A stretch of 64,000 nt of DNA from NCBI GenBank assembly GCA_017553545.1, contig JAFZKT010000086.1:28881-92880 (forward strand), read 5' to 3'. Made by a program: the position numbers and the translations under genes. Source of the DNA: Bacteroidales bacterium. Lineage in GTDB: Bacteria; Bacteroidota; Bacteroidia; Bacteroidales; UBA932. Positions 56,263-64,000 of this stretch are shown here, piece by piece. The notes beneath the pieces are model-generated. The model saw only the letters and a list, made by a program, of their open reading frames with translations, made no database searches and was not told where the DNA came from. The stretch's first letter is position 1. The number at the start of each line of letters is the position of its first letter.

Positions 56263-56776
56263 TGTTCTCCTGCTGACCTTCGGCATTGCCTGGGCCGCCG
56301 GAGCGCAGGAGATCAACGCCCAAATAGGCTTTTTCTACCAGACGGGGAAATACTCCACCGGGGAAACGCCGGTCAAGGACACCTTCCTTGGAGCCTCCGT
56401 CCTGGTTCAGTTCGAACCGTTCTTCCCCGAATCCCTGTTCCTGACCACCGGCCTGGACGCCTCGCTGGGCCTGAGCAAGGACGGGAACGTGCCGGACTAC
56501 CGCCTGGAGGTTCCCCTCAGGCTCACCTGGCTCTACGAACCTTCGCCGGAATTCGCCATCGGCCCGTATGCGGGTGTGTACGGTGTTTGGAATCTGATGG
56601 TGGTTCCGGACGATGAGACGGCGTACAATACGCTCCAGGGCGGATTCACCGCGGGGCTGGACATCCAGTTCGGAGCGCTTGATATCTACGGCGGCTATTG
56701 GCGGGACTTCCTTCCTTTCCGAAAGGGCGGCAGTCCTTTCAGCGGTTGGCGCGTAACACTGGCCATGTACATATAA
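56246..56776 (+). CDS. outer-membrane beta-barrel-like protein
   Basis: A 176-residue exported protein (signal ending AAGAQ) made of amphipathic strands: INAQIGFFYQTGKYSTG, LEVPLRLTWLYEPSPEF, GGFTAGLDIQFGALDIYGGY, and a terminal WRVTLAMYI. The shape fits a small barrel of the PorT/OmpW type. It overlaps its upstream neighbour and precedes the WG-repeat gene by 7 bases. Confidence 0.7.
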   Translation: MKRTLSVLLLTFGIAWAAGAQEINAQIGFFYQTGKYSTGETPVKDTFLGASVLVQFEPFFPESLFLTTGLDASLGLSKDGNVPDYRLEVPLRLTWLYEPSPEFAIGPYAGVYGVWNLMVVPDDETAYNTLQGGFTAGLDIQFGALDIYGGYWRDFLPFRKGGSPFSGWRVTLAMYI

Positions 56777-56783
56777 GAACGCT

Positions 56784-58094
56784 ATGAAACGCATTATACT
56801 CATCCTGGCGGCCGTTTTCGCCACCCTTTCCCTAGCCGCGCAAATCCCACCCGTCCCCGAAGCCAAGATTGTGGCCGTTTACTGCCGCCACTGCGGCCTC
56901 ATAAACCTCGAAAAGGGAGAAACGCACCGCAGCGACTGCCCTTACGTAAACGGAGGCGACGAGTCTTCTTCCGGCAGTTCCTCCTACGGCAGCGGCCGAT
57001 TGTCCTATGGGGAGCGTCACGAAGCCGCGTGGGAGGCCAGAAAGGCTGCGAAAGAGGCCAGGAAGGCTGAAAGAGAAGCCAGGAAAGCCGCCCGAAACGC
57101 TGAGAAATACGCCCGTGCAAAGAAAGTGAAGCTGAAGGATTACCAGCCGATGGCCGGGAAGACCGTGGTGGCCCCTAAAGGCGCCACCGATAACACCCAG
57201 GTCATCGCGAAATACGACCGTCAGGGCGTCCCCACTTACGGTCTCAAGGACAAGTCCGGCAAGTGGGTCAAGAAACCCCAGTACCAGGCCATCACCATCG
57301 TGGGCCCCGCCGCGGCCGCCTATAAGAAAAAGGGCAAGGCCGGCCTGCTGGACCCCAACACCGGAGAGCCCCTCCTGGCCGGGGATTATGACCAGTACCA
57401 GGCCTTCTACTACCCTGACAACGCGCGGAACACCATGGTCGCCCTGGGCCGTCACGGCGCAGACGGCAACACGGAATGGCACCTGATGAAGGCCGATGAA
57501 AACGGCGACTACGTGGACGCGCTGGTATGCTCGTCGGCCGAATTCTTCGAAGACGGCACCGGCCGAAAGATCGCCTACCGGCGGGCCGACACGCAGAAGG
57601 TGGGCCTCGCGGACGAAAAGGGCGGCGAGATCCTCCCGCCCGTTTTCGACGGCCTGAAATACCTGGACTACTCCGTGGACGGCGCCTCCTACTACCAGGC
57701 CCGGATGGTGCAGGCCGATGGCAAGTCGGCCCTGGGCGTGATCGACGATTCAGGCCGGATGGTAATTCCCTGCACCTACGATAAGGTTGACGCCAAAACC
57801 TGGGGCAAATACGGCATCAAGGTGGAGAAAGACGGGAAGGAAGGGGTGTACGACATCAACGGGAACCAGCTATTCCCGGCCAGTTTCGAAAAAATGGAAC
57901 TGGACCATTTCTGGGACGGGATCCGGCACAGGGCCTATTTCCGCGGCTTCGTCACACAGCCCGACGGCACCCGCCGCAGCGCCCTGTTCGACACCCGCGG
58001 CAACCAGCTCACGGACTTCGGCGAAGAAAGCGCCGTGGACTATTTCCAAATCAAGGACCGCGCAGCCGAACTGGAAGAATACAGAATCTATTAG
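56784..58094 (+). CDS. secreted WG-repeat protein with N-terminal Cys/His motif
   Basis: A 436-residue exported protein (signal ending SLAAQ). Near the N-terminus YCRHCGLINLEKGETHRSDC looks like a small zinc-binding knot. Then follow an Ala/Arg/Lys helix (about residues 75-112) and WG-type beta repeats (YGLKDKSGKWVKKPQYQAI, LGVIDDSGRMVIPCTYDKV, GVYDINGNQLFPASFEKM). WG repeats usually mediate protein contacts. It is followed by another secreted protein 3 bases downstream. Confidence 0.78.
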   Translation: MKRIILILAAVFATLSLAAQIPPVPEAKIVAVYCRHCGLINLEKGETHRSDCPYVNGGDESSSGSSSYGSGRLSYGERHEAAWEARKAAKEARKAEREARKAARNAEKYARAKKVKLKDYQPMAGKTVVAPKGATDNTQVIAKYDRQGVPTYGLKDKSGKWVKKPQYQAITIVGPAAAAYKKKGKAGLLDPNTGEPLLAGDYDQYQAFYYPDNARNTMVALGRHGADGNTEWHLMKADENGDYVDALVCSSAEFFEDGTGRKIAYRRADTQKVGLADEKGGEILPPVFDGLKYLDYSVDGASYYQARMVQADGKSALGVIDDSGRMVIPCTYDKVDAKTWGKYGIKVEKDGKEGVYDINGNQLFPASFEKMELDHFWDGIRHRAYFRGFVTQPDGTRRSALFDTRGNQLTDFGEESAVDYFQIKDRAAELEEYRIY

Positions 58095-58097
58095 CCC

Positions 58098-59561
58098 ATG
58101 AAACGTATCCTGACCATATTCCTGCTGGCCCTGGCGCTCCCGCTGGGGGCCCAGAACATCCAGAAAACAATGACCGGAACCCCCGCCGCCAGCGCTGAGG
58201 CGCCGAAATGGACTCCCGGACAGACCCGCTATTTCAATATGCTCCCCGGCGGCCAGCGCGGAAACGTGGCGGTGGTCCAAAAGGACGGACTCCCGGGCCT
58301 TTGGAACAACAAAACCGGCCAGTGGCAACTGACGCCCGGCGAAATATGGGAGGTCTATTTCGCATACAACGAACTCCTGGTCTACACGGACAAGAACGGA
58401 CGGAGCGGATATGCCTTCATCCAGCCCGATTTCGAGGAGATGGGGGATATTTCGATGCGGCTCCGCTTCCCGCTGGACGGATTCCGCTGTTATCCCAACC
58501 GCGAAAATCCGCAGTTCCTCTGCGCGCGAATGGAGAAGCGGTGGGCGGTGCTGGGGGCCGACGGTTTCCTGCTCCCGGCCTGCTGGAGATCCCCAAAAGA
58601 AGCCGTCGAATACCTGCAGAAAAACCATCGCAAACCCGCCGATGAAGGCGATGCGGAATACATTATGCGCTCCTTTATGAACTGGGGCACCACGGATCTG
58701 CACATCTCAGCCATCGGCCGGGAACCCGGAAAAAGGGGAGCACTTATCTCCTTGGAAGAAACGCCCACCGCCGGACCGTATTACGTGGAAACGCCCGCGG
58801 ACTTCGCGAGCATCGAATGCCTATACAGCGCCTTCAGCGTGGTGGACGGCCAACTTGTCCTGAACAACGCCGTATTCATCGTCAATGATACGGATCCGGT
58901 CCGCTACGACGACTATATGGAGGCGCCCGTCATTCCTCTCAACCAGGTTACGCTCTACGCATCCCGTTATCCGGCCGCCCACGGAAGCGACGGCGGCCTG
59001 TTCTTCGGCTCCGCCTCCAACGGCTGCTACGGCCTCCACCTCCGCAAAGACGGGACCTTCAAGTTCGGGAGTGTGCAACTGCACTTTGATTTCAGCAATC
59101 AGACCTACCAGCTGTACAGTCACCCGGAATGGTATGTGAACGAGTGGAACCTACCGGTGGAAATGACCTTCCACGAATTCCTGTTCGGCTACCAGATTAC
59201 GGAATACATCGCTCACCCGGACGACTACGACAACGACGCCACCATCCAGAAGGCCAGGACCATCTATCTGAAGAGCAGCGGCTACGCATTCACCCGGCGC
59301 TACCCGATGAAGGCCGAAGGCTACGACGCGGAAAAAGGCGGCCTGAAGATGGTCTTCGCGGAAGATGCCTGCCCGCCCGTCTACATCCCCATGACGGCCG
59401 CCCAGGCCAAGGCCCTGCTCGCTTCCGTGAAAAAATATGGGGAGGACGAACACGTGTGGTACTACACCCGCGGCCTGGACAGGAACGGTTACGACATAGC
59501 CATCGAGGCCGGTGTGGGCTACAGCGGTGGACAAGTGTTCCGATATAAAGCGGAAGATTAA
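58098..59561 (+). CDS. large secreted protein of unknown function
   Basis: A 487-residue exported protein (signal ending LPLGAQ). The mature part has WG-like strands at the start (RGNVAVVQKDGLPGLWNNKT, NGRSGYAFIQPDFEEMG) and a mixed alpha/beta remainder with no known motif. It is last in the cluster and overlaps the convergent EnvC-like gene by 4 bases. No family recognised. Confidence 0.7.
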   Translation: MKRILTIFLLALALPLGAQNIQKTMTGTPAASAEAPKWTPGQTRYFNMLPGGQRGNVAVVQKDGLPGLWNNKTGQWQLTPGEIWEVYFAYNELLVYTDKNGRSGYAFIQPDFEEMGDISMRLRFPLDGFRCYPNRENPQFLCARMEKRWAVLGADGFLLPACWRSPKEAVEYLQKNHRKPADEGDAEYIMRSFMNWGTTDLHISAIGREPGKRGALISLEETPTAGPYYVETPADFASIECLYSAFSVVDGQLVLNNAVFIVNDTDPVRYDDYMEAPVIPLNQVTLYASRYPAAHGSDGGLFFGSASNGCYGLHLRKDGTFKFGSVQLHFDFSNQTYQLYSHPEWYVNEWNLPVEMTFHEFLFGYQITEYIAHPDDYDNDATIQKARTIYLKSSGYAFTRRYPMKAEGYDAEKGGLKMVFAEDACPPVYIPMTAAQAKALLASVKKYGEDEHVWYYTRGLDRNGYDIAIEAGVGYSGGQVFRYKAED

Positions 59562-60745
59562 TCCTTCAGCCAGTTTTCCGGATTCTGGGGCGCGTCCATC
59601 TTCCACAGTTCGAAATGGAAGATGTCCTCCCCGCCGATGGTGTCCACCGTACCCAGAACCTGACCGGTAGTGACCTTTTCGCCCGCCTTTACGGTGATAC
59701 CCTTAAGGCGGCAGTACAGCGTGAAGTAGGCGCCGTGGCTGACCAGCACGCACTGGTTGAATCCCGGCACCACCACCACCTGGGTCACCTTCCCGTTGAA
59801 GACGGCTTTTGCCTTTGCCCCGCGGGCAACGGATATGGTGACGCCCTTGTTCTCCGGCATTTCCACGTTGGTATAGACGGGGTGGTTGTGTTTGCCGAAG
59901 GATTCTATGACAGTGCCTTCCACCGGCCAGGGCAGACGGCCCTTGTTGGCGGCGAATTCGTTGGAGAGCTTTGTGTCGATGGCCGTGGAGGTGCTTTTGC
60001 CCTTCTTTTTCCCGGATCCCTTCTTGGCCTCTTTCCGGATCAGTTCCTCAATCTTTTTGTTCAAGGCCTCCTTCTGCCGGTTTTTCTCCTTCAGCTGCTG
60101 CTCATATTTCTGCTGGTCCTGGTTCAGCTGGGCTATCAGATGGTTGGCGTCCGACTCCTCCTTCTTGAGCTGGTTCCGCTCCCCATTGACCTTCAAGCGC
60201 ATGGCTTCCGACTCCTTGCGGAGTTCGTGCAGCCTTTCCTTTTCCGCTTCCACCTGCGCCGCCGTCTCCCGGATCTGCAGGGCCTGGCTGTTCAACTGGG
60301 CGCTCATTTCCCGCAGGTATCCGGCCCGACGAAGTCCCTGGCCGACGGATTCACTGGCCAGGATGTACATATACCAAAGACGGCTATCCCGGCTCTTATA
60401 GGCTCCCCGGACGAGGCGTTTATAATAGAGGGTGAGGGTATCGTGCCGCGCCTGCAACTGCATCAGTTTGCTCTGGCAGCGGCCGATGGAATCGTTCAGG
60501 ATGAGAATGGTCTGGTCGCAGCCGGCAATGAGCTTTTCCCGTGCCACAATCTTCCCCTGCAGGAGTTTGAGGTTGTTCAGGGTGGCGTCCTTGTTCTTGG
60601 CGTTCTGAGCCAGGTTGCGGTTCAGCGCGGCGATGTCTTTCTCCAACTGCGCCTGCTGGTTCTTGAGTTTCTGCAGGTTGTTCTGGGCCGATGCCGACAG
60701 GCACCACCCCATTAGCAGCAGGCATATGACAGCCAGTTTTCTCAT
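59558..60745 (-). CDS. envC: EnvC-like murein hydrolase activator (degenerate M23 domain)
   Basis: A 395-residue periplasmic protein. A signal (CLSASAQ) is followed by a long coiled coil (about residues 22-240, NNLQKLKNQQAQLEKDIAAL) and a C-terminal LytM/M23 domain. The zinc ligands of active M23 enzymes are missing: the HxGxD position reads NKGVTI and the HxH position reads FHFEL. This is the layout of EnvC/NlpD, which activate amidases during septation instead of cutting peptidoglycan. Its start overlaps the TPR gene stop (ATGA). Confidence 0.85.
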   Translation of the reverse strand: MRKLAVICLLLMGWCLSASAQNNLQKLKNQQAQLEKDIAALNRNLAQNAKNKDATLNNLKLLQGKIVAREKLIAGCDQTILILNDSIGRCQSKLMQLQARHDTLTLYYKRLVRGAYKSRDSRLWYMYILASESVGQGLRRAGYLREMSAQLNSQALQIRETAAQVEAEKERLHELRKESEAMRLKVNGERNQLKKEESDANHLIAQLNQDQQKYEQQLKEKNRQKEALNKKIEELIRKEAKKGSGKKKGKSTSTAIDTKLSNEFAANKGRLPWPVEGTVIESFGKHNHPVYTNVEMPENKGVTISVARGAKAKAVFNGKVTQVVVVPGFNQCVLVSHGAYFTLYCRLKGITVKAGEKVTTGQVLGTVDTIGGEDIFHFELWKMDAPQNPENWLKD

Positions 60746-62361
60746 AATTTTTTGGCCATGTTGCGGTAAACGGCGGCTGTGTCGTGGTCTCCCAGTGCTT
60801 CCAGCACCGCCACGTAATGCTCCAGGACTTCCACGCTATCTTTGCCGCCATAGAGCATCGCATGCTTGAAAATGGATTTGGCTTCCAGGTCTTTCCCCAT
60901 CAGGTGAAGGATCCATCCGAAGGTATCCAGGAAAGTGGCATTGTCCGGTTCCGCTTCCACGGTCTTTTTGGACATGGTATAGGCCTTCTTCAGCTTTTTG
61001 CCCGTCAGCGACAGGTAATAGGCGTAATTGTTCAGCACGTGCGTGTCGTTCGGGTCCAGCTTCAGGGCCTTGTCGTAGGCCTTGAAGGCTCCTTTGTCGT
61101 CCCCCTTTTCATGTTTGGCATCTCCCATTATGCCCAGGGCGTCCCGGCACAGATCCTTCTCTTCGGGATAATTGGTAAGGATCCACTGGCAGTTGCCGAT
61201 GACGGCGTCGTAGTCTTCCAGCTGGAAGTTGGCCGCGTTGGCGTAGTTCAGGAAAGCAATCTCCCGGAAGCGGTTGAATGCATCGAGGGAGCGGTCCCGG
61301 AGTTCCTCCCAATTTCCCAGCAAGGCCAGATACTGGATGTAAGTGACCGTCTGGCCGAGGCTCTCGGGATGGGCTTCCGCCGAGGCGCGCAGCCATCGGC
61401 CCGCCTCTTCCTGACGTCCCGTCGAATAATAATAGGTAGCTGCGGCGGAAAGGACGGACGTATCTGCGGGATGCGTCTCTCCGGCCAGATCCACCAGATG
61501 GTCAAAACCCTCGCGATGCAACTGAAGAATCTTCGGGTCTATTCCGCGGGTGAGGTTGCCGATGTACATACCCTTGGTTTGCGCGGGAATGTCCTGCGAG
61601 GTAACGAACGGTTCCAGCGTACGGAAATAATCCGGATAACGGCGCTGATGGCGGTAGACCTCGGCCAGGCCCAGCAGGGCGGGCGCATAGGTGCCGTCCA
61701 GCGACAGCGCCTCTTCGTAGCGCGCCTGCGCCAGGGAGTCGGCGAATTCGGACAGATAATAATCTCCCGTGATGGACAAGATGGGAGAAGAAGAGTATTC
61801 GCGGTTGAAACGTTCCAGCACCTCCACGCCTTCCTCCTGACGTCCCATTGCAGAGAGAACGTCGTATTGGGTGCGCACCAGTTCCTCCGACGTCCCGTGC
61901 AGTTTTTCAATTTCCTGAAGGGCGGCCAGCGCCTTGTTGTATTCTCCCTGGTGCAGATAGATCTCCAACAGTTCCAGAACCGTGTCGCTCTTGCCGGGGA
62001 AATCCTTTACCAGTTGTTCATAGATTGCACTGGCGTCCTCCGTACTCCCGCGAAGGAGATAAACGCGGCCCAGTGTCCGGCGGTACCAGAAATTGCCGCC
62101 GTCAAGGGCCACGGCCTTCTTCAGGGCTTCCTCTGCCTTGTCCGGCTGCTGAAGGGCGATTTCCGTAAGCGCCAGATAGTACCATACGGCATCATCCTCC
62201 GGTGCCGCGGCCGAGAGCGTCCCCAGCAGCTGACGGGCCTGTTTGTACTGGCCGTTGCTGTAAAGCTTTACGGCGTCCACCAGATTCGCCTCCACTTCCT
62301 GTGCGGAAGCGGAAAAGAGGGAGACAAAAAGCAGAATACCGGCCAGCAGTAATTTTTTCAC
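60742..62361 (-). CDS. secreted TPR-repeat protein
   Basis: A 539-residue exported protein starting with GTG (VKKLLLAGILLFVSLFSASA). At least eight tetratricopeptide repeats are visible, for example DAVWYYLALTEIALQQPDKAEEAL, LLEIYLHQGEYNKALAALQE and KGAFKAYDKALKLDPNDTHVL. TPRs serve as protein scaffolds; the partner is unknown, but its coupling to EnvC suggests the cell envelope. The GTG start lies 5 bases after the -7 box TACTTTTG, so the mRNA should be leaderless; a much longer open frame would start upstream of this promoter. Confidence 0.82.
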   Translation of the reverse strand: MKKLLLAGILLFVSLFSASAQEVEANLVDAVKLYSNGQYKQARQLLGTLSAAAPEDDAVWYYLALTEIALQQPDKAEEALKKAVALDGGNFWYRRTLGRVYLLRGSTEDASAIYEQLVKDFPGKSDTVLELLEIYLHQGEYNKALAALQEIEKLHGTSEELVRTQYDVLSAMGRQEEGVEVLERFNREYSSSPILSITGDYYLSEFADSLAQARYEEALSLDGTYAPALLGLAEVYRHQRRYPDYFRTLEPFVTSQDIPAQTKGMYIGNLTRGIDPKILQLHREGFDHLVDLAGETHPADTSVLSAAATYYYSTGRQEEAGRWLRASAEAHPESLGQTVTYIQYLALLGNWEELRDRSLDAFNRFREIAFLNYANAANFQLEDYDAVIGNCQWILTNYPEEKDLCRDALGIMGDAKHEKGDDKGAFKAYDKALKLDPNDTHVLNNYAYYLSLTGKKLKKAYTMSKKTVEAEPDNATFLDTFGWILHLMGKDLEAKSIFKHAMLYGGKDSVEVLEHYVAVLEALGDHDTAAVYRNMAKKL

Positions 62362-62366
62362 AATTA

Positions 62367-62374
62367 CAAAAGTA
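62367..62374 (-). promoter_or_regulatory. -7 box TACTTTTG, leaderless GTG start
   Basis: TAnnTTTG match on the minus strand with 5 bases to the GTG at 62361. Confidence 0.55.
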
Positions 62375-62575
62375 ATTATTTTCACCCAGAAAGAAACAAA
62401 AAACGCGCCGATGTTGAAAACTTTCGCCGGGGGAAACAAAACGGTTTCCCGCATGGGAACCATCAGCCCCAAAAACGCGTGAGAAAGCTTATATATCACC
62501 GAATTAACAGCGTACAAGGCCGATTTGTTGATAACTTTTTTTGGAAAAATTGTGGGAAAGTCGGCCTTTTCAATA

Positions 62576-62583
62576 TAACTTTG
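62576..62583 (+). promoter_or_regulatory. -7 box TAACTTTG of nrdD
   Basis: TAnnTTTG match with a 55-base leader before the ATG. Just upstream AAGGCCGA (about 62517) and TCGGCCTT (about 62561) form an inverted repeat. I saw no clear NrdR box. Confidence 0.6.
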
Positions 62584-62638
62584 TCCACCGAGGAACCTCC
62601 CCCCCTTCCTCAAAAACCAACACTGAAACAACTGCCCT

Positions 62639-64000
62639 ATGGTAAAGCACGTACTCAAGCGCGACGGACGCCGCGTGGACTTTAACAATCAAAAGATTGT
62701 CGCCGCCATCCTCAAAGCGATGGACGTAACTGATAACGGTGAAGACATTGTCCTTGCCGCCCAGATCGCCCATACCATCTCCCAGATGGACAAGGAGGAG
62801 ATGACGGTGGAGGAAATTCAGGACGTGGTGGAAAACCACCTGATGAACAGCCCCCGCCAGGAGGTTGCCAAAGAGTACATCCGTTACCGCAACAAGAGAA
62901 ATATCGCCCGAAAGGCCCGGACCAACGAAATCTTTGAAACCATCATCGACGCCCAGGCCAACGACATCACGCGTGAGAACGCGAACATGAATGCCGATAC
63001 ACCCGCGGGTATGATGATGAAGTTCGCCTCCGAAGCCACCAAGAGCTATGTGGACGAGTGCCTGCTGAGCGACCCCGTGCGCGAAGCCGTGGCCGGCAAC
63101 TATATCCATATCCACGATAAGGATTATTATCCCACCAAGAGTCTCACCTGCATCCAGCACCCGCTGGACAAGATTCTCCAGTACGGTCTCAAGGCAGGTC
63201 ACGGGGAGTCCCGTCCCGCCAAACGCATCGAGACCGCCAGCGTGCTGGCCTGCATCTCCATGGAAACCGTCCAGAACGAAATGCACGGCGGCCAGGCCAT
63301 CCCCGCCTTCGACTTCTATCTGGCCCCCTACGTGCGCAAGACCTATGAGGAGGAAATCGACAAGGTGAGCGAGTTTGAGAACGAGGACTATTCCTTCCTC
63401 AAGGAAGCGAAGTTCGACGATTATCTCAAGCGTGACCTCACGGGCCTCCAGGGCAAGGAGCGCGCCCAGCAGCACGCCATCAACCAGACCGTGGGACGCG
63501 TGCACCAGGCGATGGAAGCGTTCGTCCACAATATGAACACCATCCACAGCCGTGGCGGCAACCAGGTGGTCTTCTCTTCCATCAACTACGGCACGGATAC
63601 ATCGGCCGAAGGTCGCTGCATCATCCGCGAAATCCTGAACACCACCTATGAGGGCGTGGGCAACGGTTCCACCGCCATCTTCCCCATCCAGATCTGGAAG
63701 AAAAAGCGCGGTGTGAGCTATCTCCCCGAGGATCCGAACTATGACCTTTACAAGTTCGCCTGCAAGGTGAGCGCCCGTCGTTTCTTCCCCAACTTCCTGA
63801 ACCTGGACGCCAGCTACAACCAGGACGACGCCTGGAAGTCCGACGACCCCAAGCGCTATGAGCACGAAGTGGCCACGATGGGCTGCCGCACACGCGTTTA
63901 CGGCAATAAGTTCGGCCCGAAGACTTCCATCGGCCGCGGCAACCTGAGCTTCACCACCATCAATATCGTGAAACTGGCCATCGAGGCCGCCAACGAGTCC
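62639..64000 (+). CDS. nrdD: anaerobic ribonucleoside-triphosphate reductase, 5' part (runs off right edge)
   Basis: The first 454 codons of a class III reductase that makes deoxynucleotides without oxygen, using a glycyl radical. An N-terminal ATP-cone domain (VKHVLKRDGRRVDFNNQKIV, then EEIQDVVENHL) senses the dATP/ATP balance. The catalytic barrel follows (NYIHIHDKDYYPTKSLTCIQ, NMNTIHSRGGNQVVFSSINY, TYEGVGNGSTAIFPIQIW). The radical-bearing Gly and C-terminal zinc site lie beyond the window. The activating enzyme NrdG is not visible. Consistent with an anaerobic gut organism. Confidence 0.95.
   Translation, partial: MVKHVLKRDGRRVDFNNQKIVAAILKAMDVTDNGEDIVLAAQIAHTISQMDKEEMTVEEIQDVVENHLMNSPRQEVAKEYIRYRNKRNIARKARTNEIFETIIDAQANDITRENANMNADTPAGMMMKFASEATKSYVDECLLSDPVREAVAGNYIHIHDKDYYPTKSLTCIQHPLDKILQYGLKAGHGESRPAKRIETASVLACISMETVQNEMHGGQAIPAFDFYLAPYVRKTYEEEIDKVSEFENEDYSFLKEAKFDDYLKRDLTGLQGKERAQQHAINQTVGRVHQAMEAFVHNMNTIHSRGGNQVVFSSINYGTDTSAEGRCIIREILNTTYEGVGNGSTAIFPIQIWKKKRGVSYLPEDPNYDLYKFACKVSARRFFPNFLNLDASYNQDDAWKSDDPKRYEHEVATMGCRTRVYGNKFGPKTSIGRGNLSFTTINIVKLAIEAANES

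Noticed and set aside
62375-62638. cobalamin or other riboswitch upstream of nrdD
   Set aside because: Only simple inverted repeats are present (AAGGCCGA/TCGGCCTT and GGTTTCCC-GCAT-GGGAACC); no known riboswitch core could be recognised.

Overview
The window is chromosomal DNA from a member of the order Bacteroidales. Nearly every transcription unit starts at a Bacteroidetes-type -7 box (TAnnTTTG, often with TTTG 19-21 bases upstream). Secreted proteins carry very short lipoprotein or Sec signals, and the families present (BACON/Ig-like surface lipoproteins, OstA-like protein, degenerate EnvC, Bacteroidales malate dehydrogenase) fit that order. Most of the DNA is GC-rich, as in Alistipes- or Cryptobacteroides-like gut bacteria; that placement is inference. 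I saw no rRNA, tRNA, CRISPR array or intact transposase.

Layout. 1-4000: surface lipoproteins, a winged-helix/membrane-protein pair, and two intergenic blocks full of TGGACC(A/T)GGTCCA palindromes. 4058-11437: an envelope run (PBP4-type carboxypeptidase, two parvulin-family chaperones, an OstA-like protein) and galE. 11490-17870: an AT-richer island with a BRO-domain gene and a five-gene operon of secreted proteins. 17949-19738: radA and a small conserved gene. 19775-26504: nine small lipoproteins that share interchangeable modules, interrupted only by ispF. 26563-36327: a Cthe_2159-like lipoprotein, mutL, rhomboid protease, an EEP-domain protein, threonylcarbamoyl-AMP synthase, a Zn/Cd-type P-ATPase, rsmE and a YhhN protein. 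36419-40523: the overlapping operon ahcY-nhaA-fabG-comF. 40607-47652: a DUF456-like protein, a GT2/GtrA/GT39 glycosylation cassette, pyrG, a GMP synthase lacking its glutaminase domain and an IMP dehydrogenase lacking its CBS domains. 47702-54539: apt, a hemerythrin-LuxR regulator with a beta-barrel gene, queH, feoAB and mdh. 54600-59561: a candidate structured RNA, a phosphopantetheinyl transferase and five secreted proteins of unknown function. 59558-64000: EnvC-like protein, TPR protein and the start of nrdD.

Most novel content. (1) The lipoprotein array: a shared ~100-residue helical domain with an LTDxDRxxL motif occurs once or twice per protein, and the same signal peptide and linker are also joined to an FKBP domain, a TonB C-terminal domain or an Ala-rich tail. 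In three members the upstream terminator's T-tract supplies the -33 element of the next promoter. (2) Two palindrome families: the TGGACCWGGTCCA clusters, whose palindromes are kept while the spacers diverge, and TAAAGCACA-N24-TGTGCTTTA, found as two pairs, one upstream of each metal-transporter gene. (3) REP-like palindromes lying in frame inside mutL, the threonylcarbamoyl-AMP synthase gene and rsmE. (4) Many genes whose start codon lies only 4-8 bases after the -7 box, so leaderless mRNAs are predicted.

All assignments come from reading the sequence and its translations; no database search was run.
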